In this document: piece by piece, positions 8,208 through 15,832 of the stretch
How positions within the stretch are numbered: the stretch's first letter is position 1
Layout of the letters: each line of letters begins with the position of its first letter
Assembly (NCBI GenBank): GCA_046293075.1
Contig: JBKBPL010000013.1
Location: 36,577-100,576, forward strand
DNA: 64,000 bases
DNA from: Ga0077530 sp046293075
GTDB lineage: Bacteria > Pseudomonadota > Alphaproteobacteria > Rhizobiales > Hyphomicrobiaceae
Direction of reading: 5' to 3'
Position numbers and translations under genes: made by a program
Notes under the pieces: generated by a model
The model's input: the letters and a program-made list of their open reading frames with translations, nothing else
Database searches by the model: none
Told to the model about the DNA's origin: nothing

Positions 8208-9062
8208 ATGAGATATGAGAAACCGACGACGGTCGAGGCGGCAACAGCCCTCCTGGCCGCGCAAGGGGCGCGGGTCCTCGCTGGGGGCACCGACCTCCTT
8301 GTTCAGATGCGGTCCCGCATCGTCGCTCCGCACATCCTTGTGGACATCAAGGGGATCGAGGCGACCCGCAAGATCACCAAGGACAGCAGTGGCTACACCA
8401 TCGGCGCCGCTGTCACGGGCGCCGAGATCAAGGAGCATCCGACACTGTCCAAGGACTGGCCGGGTCTGGTCGAGGCCGCCAATCTGATCGGCTCGACGCA
8501 GGTGCAGGGCCGCTGCTCGCTCGGGGGCAACCTTTGCAACGGCTCCCCGGCCGCCGACAGCGTACCGGCCATGATCGCGGCCGGCGCTGTCGCGACCATC
8601 GCCGGCCCCAAGGGCACGCGCGAGCTGCCTGTTGAGGACATCATGCTCGCCCCGCGCAAGCTGGCTCTGGAGCTAGGCGAGTTCATCGTCTCGTTCAAGG
8701 TTCCACCGCGGCCGAAGAACGGCGGCGACGCCTATCTGCGCTTCATCCCGCGCACCGAGATGGACATTGCCGTGGTCGGCTGCGGCATAGCGCTCGCGCT
8801 CGATGATTCGGGCACCTGCACCACCGCCCGCGTCGCGCTCGGCGCCGTCGCCGCGCGGCCACTTCTGGTCGCAGATGCAGCCAAGGCGCTTATCGGTACC
8901 AAGGTCGATGATGCCGCCCTCGGGAAGCTGGAAGCTGCCGCCCGGGCAGCGTGCAAGCCCATCGACGACAAGCGCGGCACCGTAGAGTTCCGCATCGACG
9001 TGGCGGGGACCCTCGCCAAGAGGGTCGCGAAGATCGCGCTCGAGCGTGCAAGAAAGGTTTGA
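8208..9062 (+). CDS. Molybdenum hydroxylase FAD-binding subunit (CoxM/XdhB-like)
   Basis: This 284-residue subunit carries FAD in a three-subunit xanthine-oxidase-family hydroxylase and passes electrons from the iron-sulfur subunit to an acceptor. Marks are KPTTVEAATALLA, the FAD loops AGGTDLLVQMRSR and YTIGAAVTGAEI, and GGNLCNGSPAADSVPAM. The domain order is VAO-type FAD domain followed by the CO-dehydrogenase flavoprotein C-terminal domain. The ATG at 8208 begins MRYEKPTT, as in family members. The next gene starts one base after its stop, so M-S-L are co-translated. The substrate is unknown. Confidence 0.9.
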   Translation: MRYEKPTTVEAATALLAAQGARVLAGGTDLLVQMRSRIVAPHILVDIKGIEATRKITKDSSGYTIGAAVTGAEIKEHPTLSKDWPGLVEAANLIGSTQVQGRCSLGGNLCNGSPAADSVPAMIAAGAVATIAGPKGTRELPVEDIMLAPRKLALELGEFIVSFKVPPRPKNGGDAYLRFIPRTEMDIAVVGCGIALALDDSGTCTTARVALGAVAARPLLVADAAKALIGTKVDDAALGKLEAAARAACKPIDDKRGTVEFRIDVAGTLAKRVAKIALERARKV

Positions 9063-9063
9063 G

Positions 9064-9540
9064 ATGACCAAGCATCATGTAACGACCACCATTAATGGTG
9101 ACCCGGTCGAGTACCTTTGCGAGAGCGAGCAGACACTGCTCGACTGCCTGCGCGACGAGCTCGATCTCATCGGCGCCAAGGAAGGCTGCTCGTCCGGCGA
9201 TTGCGGCGCCTGCAGCGTGCTGCTCGATGGCCGCCTCGTCTGCTCGTGCCTGGTCCTCGGTGTGGAGGCCGAAGGCAAGGAGATCGAGACGATCGAGGGC
9301 ATGGCTCAGGGCGACGAGTTGCATCCGCTGCAACGGAAGTTCCTTGAGCACGCGGCCCTGCAGTGCGGCGTCTGTACGCCCGGCATTCTGATCGCCGCCA
9401 AGGCACTCCTTGCCAAGAACCCAGACCCTACCGAAACCCAGGTCCGCTACTGGCTCGCCGGCAATCTCTGCCGTTGCACCGGGTATGACAAGATCGTTCG
9501 CGCCGTCATGGACGCGGCCGCCGAGATGAGAGGAGCCTGA
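9064..9540 (+). CDS. Molybdenum hydroxylase 2Fe-2S subunit (CoxS-like)
   Basis: The 158-residue small subunit holds two [2Fe-2S] clusters that relay electrons from the molybdenum site to FAD. The plant-ferredoxin-type motif is GCSSGDCGACSVLLDGRLVC and the C-terminal cluster motif is CGVCTPG followed by GNLCRCTGY. Length and cysteine pattern are complete. It lies in the middle of the operon, with the Mo subunit starting two bases after its stop. Confidence 0.95.
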   Translation: MTKHHVTTTINGDPVEYLCESEQTLLDCLRDELDLIGAKEGCSSGDCGACSVLLDGRLVCSCLVLGVEAEGKEIETIEGMAQGDELHPLQRKFLEHAALQCGVCTPGILIAAKALLAKNPDPTETQVRYWLAGNLCRCTGYDKIVRAVMDAAAEMRGA

Positions 9541-9542
9541 TC

Positions 9543-11822
9543 ATGCAAGAGCGTGTCAAGAAGCCCCAGTTCGATGTCATCGGCACCCGCCCCGTCCGCC
9601 CGGACGGTGTCGACAAGGTCACCGGCCGCGCCAAGTACGGCGCCGACCTCAAGATGGCCGGGCAGCTCGTGGGCAAGGTCCTGCGATCGCCGCATCCCCA
9701 CGCCGTCATCAAGTCGATCGATGTCTCGAAGGCGCTGGCGCTACCCGGCGTCAAGGCGATCGTCACGCGAGACGACTTCGCCGATCAGGGCTCGGAGTTC
9801 GTGCCGGCCGGCGAGATGCTGATCAACTACCGCGACGTCGTGCGCAACGTGATGGCGCGCGAGAAAGTGCTCTACGAGGGCCACGCAGTGGCTGCCGTTG
9901 CTGCGATCAGCGAGAAAGCCGCGCTCGCCGCACTCGATGCGATCAAGGTCGACTATGAGGTGCTGCCGCACGTCATCGACGAGATCGAGGCGATGAAGCC
10001 GGACGCGCCCATCCTGCAGGACGATCTCATCACGCAGGGCGTGACCCCGGCACCGACAAAGGCGTCGAACGTCGCGAAACGTGTCGAGTTCGCGCTTGGT
10101 GACACGGCGAAGGGTTTCGCCGAGGCCGACGTGATCATCGAGCGCGAGTTCAAGACCAAGCCGGTCCATCAGGCCTATATCGAGCCACACGCCTGCGTCG
10201 CCTCGGTCTCGGAGGATGGCTCGGCCGATCTCTGGGTCACCACCCAGGGTCATTGGGTCGTACGCGCCCATTGCGCGAAGCTGCTCGGGTGGGATGTGAC
10301 GAAGATTCGCGTCACATCGTCCGAGATTGGTGGCGGCTTCGGCGGCAAGACGGTCGTCTATCTCGAGCCGGTGGCGCTGGCGCTCTCGAAGAAGGCCAGG
10401 AAGCCGGTGAAGATGGTGATGAGCCGGGAGGAGGTCTTCAAGGCCTCCGGCCCGACCTCCGGCGGCACCGTACGCGTGAAGATGGGTGCAAAAAAGGATG
10501 GCCGCATCACAGCTGCCGAGGGCGAGATCATCCTACAGGCCGGCGCCTTCCAGGGCAGCCCGATACAGCCGGCCTGTATGTGCGCCTTTGCCAACTACGA
10601 CCTCGAGAACGTGAAGATTGTCGGCTTCGATGTCTTGTCGAACCGGCCGAAGGTGGCTGCCTACCGAGCGCCCGGTGGACCGATCTCGACCTATGGCGTT
10701 GAGAGCGTCGTCGACGAGCTTGCCGAGCAACTCGGCATGTGCCCGATCGAGCTCAGGCTCAAGAATGCGGCCAAGGAAGGCACGAAGGCCGCCTACGGAC
10801 CCAAGTTTGGTCCCGTTGGCCTCGTCGAATGCCTCGAAGCCGCGAAGGCGAGCGACCACTGGAAGGCTCCGCTCGGCCCGAACCAGGGACGCGGCGTTGC
10901 AGCCGGTTTCTGGTTCAACATTGGCGGCGAGACGACTGTGTCGCTGCAGCTCAACGAGGACGGCACGCTGACGCTCATGGCCGGCACACCGGACATCGGC
11001 GGCTTGCGCGCCTCGCTCTGCATGATGGCGGCTGAAGAGCTCAAGGTCGACGTCAGCAAGATCCGCCCGATCATCGCGGACACGAGCTCGCTCGGCTACA
11101 ACTTCCTCACCGGCGGCAGCCGCTCCACCTTCTCAAGCGGCATGGCCACCGTCGAGGCGGCGCGCTCCATCATCAAGCAGGCCTGCCAGCGCGCGGCGAA
11201 GCTCTGGGAGATCCCGGAGGAGGCCGTGACCTGGGAGGACGGCGAGGTCCGCCCAGCCGGTGAAAACGCCGGCAAGCACAAGCCCATGTCGCTGAGCGAC
11301 ATCGGCAAGATCGCCGGCAAGACCGGCGGTGCGATCGTCGGCTATGCGGCGATCAGCGCCCAGGGTGCAGCCCCGAGCTTCGGCGTCCATATCGCCGACA
11401 CCGAGGTCGACCCCGGCACCGGCAGGATCACGGTGACGCGCTACACGACCATCCAGGACGCCGGCCGCGCGATCCACCCCTCCTACGTCGAAGGGCAGTA
11501 CCAGGGCGGCGCCGCGCAGGGGATCGGCTGGGCGCTCAACGAGGAGTATATCTATGGCCCCGACGGCAAGCTGCAGAACGCGGGCTTCCTCGACTATCGC
11601 ATCCCTGTCGCTTCAGACTTGCCGATGATCGACACGATCATCGTCGAGGTTCCGAACCCGCGCCATCCCTATGGTGTGCGCGGCATCGGCGAGACGCCGA
11701 TCGTGCCACCGATGGCCGCGATCGGGGCTGCGGTGCGCCGGGCAACAGGTGTGCGTTTCTTCGAGCTCCCGATGTCGCCACCGAAGGTGCTGAAGGCCAT
11801 GAAGGCCGCCGGCAAGGCGTAA
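9543..11822 (+). CDS. Molybdenum hydroxylase large, molybdopterin-binding subunit
   Basis: The 759-residue subunit binds the molybdenum-molybdopterin cofactor and hydroxylates the substrate. It begins with the usual ald_Xan_dh a/b hammerhead (GTRPVRPDGVDKVTGRAKYG). It carries GGGFGGKTVVYLEP, the active-site loop AYRAPGGPISTYGVE and, near the C-terminus, QGGAAQGIGWALNEEYIY and GVRGIGETPIVPPMAAIGAA. The loop is not AYxCSFR, so it is not a form-I CO dehydrogenase. It is closer to the general aldehyde/aromatic/purine hydroxylase type. A MoaD-like gene follows, and an ABC importer operon faces the cluster. The substrate is not known. Confidence 0.93.
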   Translation: MQERVKKPQFDVIGTRPVRPDGVDKVTGRAKYGADLKMAGQLVGKVLRSPHPHAVIKSIDVSKALALPGVKAIVTRDDFADQGSEFVPAGEMLINYRDVVRNVMAREKVLYEGHAVAAVAAISEKAALAALDAIKVDYEVLPHVIDEIEAMKPDAPILQDDLITQGVTPAPTKASNVAKRVEFALGDTAKGFAEADVIIEREFKTKPVHQAYIEPHACVASVSEDGSADLWVTTQGHWVVRAHCAKLLGWDVTKIRVTSSEIGGGFGGKTVVYLEPVALALSKKARKPVKMVMSREEVFKASGPTSGGTVRVKMGAKKDGRITAAEGEIILQAGAFQGSPIQPACMCAFANYDLENVKIVGFDVLSNRPKVAAYRAPGGPISTYGVESVVDELAEQLGMCPIELRLKNAAKEGTKAAYGPKFGPVGLVECLEAAKASDHWKAPLGPNQGRGVAAGFWFNIGGETTVSLQLNEDGTLTLMAGTPDIGGLRASLCMMAAEELKVDVSKIRPIIADTSSLGYNFLTGGSRSTFSSGMATVEAARSIIKQACQRAAKLWEIPEEAVTWEDGEVRPAGENAGKHKPMSLSDIGKIAGKTGGAIVGYAAISAQGAAPSFGVHIADTEVDPGTGRITVTRYTTIQDAGRAIHPSYVEGQYQGGAAQGIGWALNEEYIYGPDGKLQNAGFLDYRIPVASDLPMIDTIIVEVPNPRHPYGVRGIGETPIVPPMAAIGAAVRRATGVRFFELPMSPPKVLKAMKAAGKA

Positions 11823-11831
11823 TTGGGACGA

Positions 11832-11893
11832 GGCGCGCCCAGTTGCGGCGCGCCTGCCGGCTTCGGGCCTGCGCCGCAAGAGGTGCAGGCCCG
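11832..11893 (+). terminator. Two adjacent hairpins after the hydroxylase operon
   Basis: Two strong stems follow the large-subunit stop: GGCGCGCC at 11832-11839 pairing with 11847-11854, and CGGGCCTGC at 11864-11872 pairing with 11885-11893. The second is followed by a short T-containing tract, then the MoaD-like gene with its own AGGAG. They may end most transcripts or attenuate entry into the MoaD-like gene. Confidence 0.55.
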
Positions 11894-11918
11894 TTTACTT
11901 TAAAGGAGAGGCCAACGC

Positions 11919-12164
11919 ATGGCCCATGTCGTTCTGATCGGAAACCTGCGGCAGTACACCGGCGACATTACCGAGCTCGACGTCGATGCCGGCACCGTGC
12001 GCCAGCTCTTTCGCAAGCTCGGCGAGAGGTTCCCGGAGCTGGCCCCTCATCTCGAGGAAGGGCTCGCGGTCGCGATCGACGGCCAGATCTACCAGGACGC
12101 GCTGCTCGCGCCAATCGGACCCGACTCGGAGGTCCATATCCTCCCACAAATCGCCGGCGGGTGA
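11919..12164 (+). CDS. MoaD/ThiS-like ubiquitin-fold protein ending in Gly-Gly
   Basis: The 81-residue protein has the beta-grasp pattern of sulfur-carrier proteins (VVLIGNLRQYTGD, TVRQLFRKLGERFPELAPH, GLAVAIDGQIYQD, DSEVHILPQIAGG) and ends in the free GG needed for thiocarboxylate formation by an E1-like enzyme. MoaD family members donate sulfur for molybdopterin synthesis. No moaE or moeB/E1 gene is nearby, so it is an accessory copy beside a molybdenum enzyme rather than the main pathway set. RBS AAGGAGAGG lies just upstream. Confidence 0.82.
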   Translation: MAHVVLIGNLRQYTGDITELDVDAGTVRQLFRKLGERFPELAPHLEEGLAVAIDGQIYQDALLAPIGPDSEVHILPQIAGG

Positions 12165-12231
12165 GCAACCCTGTGCAGGCGCGGGTTCCCGTGCCCGGTG
12201 ATCGGAACAGGCGAGAAGAGCAGATCGTCGC

Positions 12232-13875
12232 TCAGGCGACCGACTGCTCAGCTCCGAAATCCCGGCCGGGCGCTGCGTCGAACAGTGCCTTGGTGTATTC
12301 GTGCTTCGGATCGCGGAAGACGTCTGCCGTCGTCCCATGCTCGACAACGACACCGTTCTTCATGACTGCGATGCGGTCGCAGATCTGGGCCGCAACGCGA
12401 AGGTCGTGCGTGATGAACAGCACCGCGAGGTCAAATTGCTTGCGGATGCTGTCGAGCAGCTCGAGCACCTGCGCCTGCACGGACACGTCGAGCGCCGATA
12501 CGGCCTCATCCGCGATCAGCAACGTCGGCCCCATCGCGAGGGCACGGGCAATGCAGATGCGCTGGCGCTGGCCGCCCGAAAACTGGTGCGGGTAGCGATC
12601 GAGCGCGTCCGGTGAGAGGCCGACGAGCCCCATCAGCTCGCGCGCCTTGTCGAGGGCCTTCTCGCGCGCCATCCCGAAATTCATCGGCCCCTCGACGATC
12701 GACTGGCCGACCGTGCGTCGGGGATTGAGCGACCGATAGGGATCCTGAAAGACGATCTGGATATTGCGCCGATAGGGCCTGAGCTCGCGCTCCGGCAGGT
12801 GCGCGACGTCGGCACCGTCAATAAGGATCTCGCCGTCGGTCGGCTCGATCAGCCGCGCGATGCAGCGCGCGACGGTCGTCTTTCCCGAGCCTGACTCGCC
12901 AACGATCCCGAGCGTCTCGCCCTTGCGGATGTGGAAGTTCACCGCCTGCGCCGCCTTGACGATGCGCGCCCTGCGGTTGAAGAACGTGCGCCGGCCGTAG
13001 ATTTTCGAAAGGTTCTTCGCCTCGAGCGCGATCTTACCCTCGACGGGCGCGCGCTTTGGCGGCACCAGGCTCGGCACGGCGGCCACCAGCATCTTGGTGT
13101 AGGCTTCCCGGGGACGCCTCAGCACCTCCTCACGCGTACCCTGCTCGACGACGCGGCCATTCTGCATGACGACCACGCGGTCGGCGATCTCGGAAACGAC
13201 GCCGAAGTCATGCGTGATGAACATCACGCCGGTATTGCGGCGCGACTGCATCTCCTTGATGAGCCGAAGGATCTGCGCCTGAGTCGTCACGTCGAGTGCG
13301 GTCGTCGGCTCATCTGCAATAAGCAGCGCCGGATCGAGGATCAATGCCGCAGCAATCATGATGCGCTGGCGCTGGCCGCCGGAGAGCTGATGCGGATAGG
13401 CATCGATCATCAGCTCCGGATCGGGCAGGTGCACCGCGCGCATGATCTCCAGCACGCGCTGGCGCTGCTCCGCCGCCGAGAGATTGGTGTGGATCTCCAG
13501 CACCTCGGCGATCTGCTGCCCCACCCGCTGCACGGGGTTGAGCGCCGTCATGGGCTCCTGGAAAATCATGCCCATGCGCGTGCCGCGCAACGCGCGCAGG
13601 CGATGGATGTCCGCCTTGATGGTATCCTCGCCCTGCAGCAGCGTCTCACCCGCCGTGACCACGAGATCGCGCTTCGGGAGCAGCCCCATCACGGCCTGCG
13701 CCGTGACCGACTTGCCGGAGCCCGACTCGCCGACAATGCAGACGATCTCGCGGGGGCCGATGTCGAAGCTGATACCCTCGATCGCGTTCTCACGATCGGC
13801 GCCACGGGGCAGACGCACTGTGAGATTGCGCACTGAGAGAACGGGCTCCGTCATGCCAGTTAGAACCTCTTGCAT
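12232..13875 (-). CDS. ABC transporter ATPase with two fused nucleotide-binding domains (DppD-DppF type)
   Basis: The 547-residue cytosolic protein fuses both ATPases of a peptide/opine/nickel-type importer, as in YejF or GsiA. Each half has Walker A (GESGSGKSVT in the first, GESGSGKTTV in the second), signature (LSGGQRQR and FSGGQRQR) and Walker B with switch His (LLIADEPTTALD, LLIADEAVSALDVSVQAQVL; FITHDFGVV, FITHDLRVA), so both sites look active. Two starts are possible, ATG 13875 (MQEVLTG) and ATG 13854 (MTEPVLS). Each is preceded by AAGAGG within a 21-bp tandem repeat. It is the last gene of the importer operon and converges with the MoaD-like gene. Confidence 0.95.
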   Translation of the reverse strand: MQEVLTGMTEPVLSVRNLTVRLPRGADRENAIEGISFDIGPREIVCIVGESGSGKSVTAQAVMGLLPKRDLVVTAGETLLQGEDTIKADIHRLRALRGTRMGMIFQEPMTALNPVQRVGQQIAEVLEIHTNLSAAEQRQRVLEIMRAVHLPDPELMIDAYPHQLSGGQRQRIMIAAALILDPALLIADEPTTALDVTTQAQILRLIKEMQSRRNTGVMFITHDFGVVSEIADRVVVMQNGRVVEQGTREEVLRRPREAYTKMLVAAVPSLVPPKRAPVEGKIALEAKNLSKIYGRRTFFNRRARIVKAAQAVNFHIRKGETLGIVGESGSGKTTVARCIARLIEPTDGEILIDGADVAHLPERELRPYRRNIQIVFQDPYRSLNPRRTVGQSIVEGPMNFGMAREKALDKARELMGLVGLSPDALDRYPHQFSGGQRQRICIARALAMGPTLLIADEAVSALDVSVQAQVLELLDSIRKQFDLAVLFITHDLRVAAQICDRIAVMKNGVVVEHGTTADVFRDPKHEYTKALFDAAPGRDFGAEQSVA

Positions 13876-13893
13876 GCTGGTCAGAACCTCTTG
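13852..13893. repeat. 21-bp tandem repeat carrying a duplicated RBS and start codon
   Basis: Positions 13852-13872 and 13873-13893 are two adjacent 21-bp units with 18 of 21 bases identical. Read on the minus strand, each contains AAGAGG followed by an ATG, so the repeat duplicates the ribosome-binding site and start codon of the fused ATPase. The stop codon of the upstream permease lies inside the right-hand unit. A second TAA sits at the matching place in the other unit. Confidence 0.8.
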
Positions 13894-14792
13894 GCGAAGC
13901 GCGGGTCGAGCGTGTCGCGCAAGCCGTCGCCGAGCATGTTGATCGCAAGTACGGCAAGCGCCAGGGCGATGCCGGGATAGAGGATGTTATGCGGCAGGAT
14001 GCGGAAGTAGGTCCGCCCCTCCGCCATGATATTCCCCCAGGTCGGCACTTCCGGCGGAATCCCGATGCCGAGGAACGACAGGATTGCTTCGACCAGGATG
14101 GCGCTGGCGCAAATGAAGGTACCCTGCACGATCAGCGGCGCAGTGGTATTCGGCAGAACGTGGCGGAACAGCAGGGTCGGCGTGGGCGTGCCGACGGTGA
14201 TGGCGCTCTCGACATAGGGCTCCTCTCGAATTGAGAGGACGACCGAGCGCACGAGACGCACGACGCGCGGCACCTGCGGAATCACGATCGCAATGACCAC
14301 GGCCGGCAATCCGGCGCGCGACAGCGATACGAGGGCGATCGCGAGCAATATCTCGGGGATGGCCATCAACCCATCCATGAAACGCATGATGATGCCGTCG
14401 AGCCAGCGGATGTAGCCGGCGATCATCCCGATGATGAGGCCAATGAAGACCGCGAGGACGGCGACCGTTACGCCGACGATGAGCGACACGCGCGCGCCGT
14501 AGATCACGCGGCTGTAGATGTCGCGCCCCAGACTGTCGCTGCCGAAGCGGTACACAACCGGTATGCGCTTGCCCTCTTCGTCGCGCACCATGGTGACGTA
14601 GCCGGGCTTCTGGTTCCGCGCCGACGGATTGATCTCAGCGGGATCGCGCGTGCCGAGGAAGGGCGCGAGAATGGCAACCGTCAGCAGGACAAGGGCAATC
14701 GAGCCGCCGAAAATGACGCTCGGATTGCGCAGCACGGTGGACCAGACGGACCGACGTCGGGAGACAGGTGGAGCTGCGTCGATGCTGGCCAT
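13881..14792 (-). CDS. ABC importer inner-membrane permease (DppC-like)
   Basis: This 303-residue integral membrane protein is the second permease of the importer. It opens with an N-terminal segment ending in a first membrane helix (VIFGGSIALVLLTVAILAPFLG), then the OppC-type sequence FGSDSLGRDIYSRVIYGARVS, several further helices and the EAA-loop region SLSRAGLPAVVIAIVIPQVP and ESAITVGTPTPTLLFRHVLPN that docks to the ATPase. It overlaps the start of the upstream permease stop by one base, so the two are coupled. Confidence 0.95.
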   Translation of the reverse strand: MASIDAAPPVSRRRSVWSTVLRNPSVIFGGSIALVLLTVAILAPFLGTRDPAEINPSARNQKPGYVTMVRDEEGKRIPVVYRFGSDSLGRDIYSRVIYGARVSLIVGVTVAVLAVFIGLIIGMIAGYIRWLDGIIMRFMDGLMAIPEILLAIALVSLSRAGLPAVVIAIVIPQVPRVVRLVRSVVLSIREEPYVESAITVGTPTPTLLFRHVLPNTTAPLIVQGTFICASAILVEAILSFLGIGIPPEVPTWGNIMAEGRTYFRILPHNILYPGIALALAVLAINMLGDGLRDTLDPRFAKRF

Positions 14793-15733
14793 CAGTAGCG
14801 GATCCTGGGATCGAGGAACGTGTAGGCGACGTCAACCAGCAGGTTGATGAGCACATAGGCGAACGAGAAGAGGAGGATCACCGCCTGGATCGTCGGATAG
14901 TCACGCGCGAGCACCGCATCGACCGTGAGCAACCCGAGACCGGGTAGCGTGTAGACCGACTCCGTGACGACCACGCCGCCAATCAGAATCGCGACGGTGA
15001 GACCGATGATCGTGAGGATCGGCACGGCGGCGTTCGCAAGCGCATGACGGATCAGAACCTTGATCTCGGTCTGGCCCTTGGCGCGCGCCGTGCGGATGTA
15101 GTCCTCGTTCAGAACTTCGAGCACGCTCGTGCGCGTCATGCGCGCGATGAACGCGATAAATACCACGGAGAGTGTCATGGCCGGCAGGATCAGCCGCAGC
15201 AGCCACCCGCCCACGCCGTCAGCGATCCGTTGGTATCCCTGCACTGGCAGCCAATCGAGGGTGACGGCGAAGATGTAGATGAGAATGTAGCCGACAACGA
15301 ACACAGGAATGGAGAAGCCGAGGACCGAGAACCCCATCACGAAGCGATCGATCCAGGTTCCGTGGTTGTGAGCCGCGATCACGCCGAGCGGCACCGCGAC
15401 CAGGATCACGAGAAAGATGGTCACAACCGACAACGAGAGGGTCGGCTCCAGACGCTCCCCAATGAGCTCGGCCACCTGCTTCTTGTAGAAGAAGCTCTCG
15501 CCGAAATCGCCCTGGAGAACGCCGCCGATCCAGATGATGAACTGCTTGAGGATCGGCTCATTTAGGCCGAGGCGCTCGCGAATGCCTTCGATCTGCTCAG
15601 GGCTCGCATAGTCACCCGCGATGATCGCCGCAGGATCGGACGGCGTAAGCCGCAGCATGAGAAAGACGAGCACCGCCACGATCGCCAACACGGGCAATGT
15701 GGCCAGGACCCGTCGGAGGATATAGCCGCCCAT
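14792..15733 (-). CDS. ABC importer inner-membrane permease (DppB-like)
   Basis: This 313-residue permease has the DppB/OppB layout: N-terminal MGGYILRRVLATLPVLAIVA, the periplasmic loop DPAAIIAGDYASPEQIEGIR, six membrane spans, and the EAA loop RTSVLEVLNEDYIRTARAKG. It pairs with the DppC-like permease directly downstream. A strong palindrome separates it from the binding-protein gene upstream. Confidence 0.95.
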   Translation of the reverse strand: MGGYILRRVLATLPVLAIVAVLVFLMLRLTPSDPAAIIAGDYASPEQIEGIRERLGLNEPILKQFIIWIGGVLQGDFGESFFYKKQVAELIGERLEPTLSLSVVTIFLVILVAVPLGVIAAHNHGTWIDRFVMGFSVLGFSIPVFVVGYILIYIFAVTLDWLPVQGYQRIADGVGGWLLRLILPAMTLSVVFIAFIARMTRTSVLEVLNEDYIRTARAKGQTEIKVLIRHALANAAVPILTIIGLTVAILIGGVVVTESVYTLPGLGLLTVDAVLARDYPTIQAVILLFSFAYVLINLLVDVAYTFLDPRIRY

Positions 15734-15785
15734 AGTATTCCTGGTCTGTCACTCTGCTGATTACCGGGGCACCCCATCACGGGAC

Positions 15786-15815
15786 TGTATTCCCGGCGGG
15801 CCCGCCGGGAATACA
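15786..15815. terminator. 30-bp perfect palindrome between binding protein and permease genes
   Basis: The 15-base arm TGTATTCCCGGCGGG is followed at once by its exact complement. It lies in the 99-bp gap between the binding-protein stop and the permease start. There is no U-run after it on the minus strand. It fits an RNA stem-loop that protects the 3' end of the abundant binding-protein mRNA or partly attenuates read-through to the permeases, as known between binding-protein and permease genes of other importers. A protein-binding operator is the alternative. Confidence 0.65.
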
Positions 15816-15832
15816 ATACGTGACCTGACCCA

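Noticed and set aside
9543..11822. Carbon monoxide dehydrogenase (coxMSL) as the function of the hydroxylase
   Set aside because: The gene order is the same, but the large-subunit loop is AYRAPGGP and not AYxCSFR, and no cox accessory genes are near.
15786..15815. Insertion-sequence terminal repeat or phage att site
   Set aside because: There is no transposase, no target duplication and no second copy in the window. The position in an operon gap fits an RNA stem-loop better.
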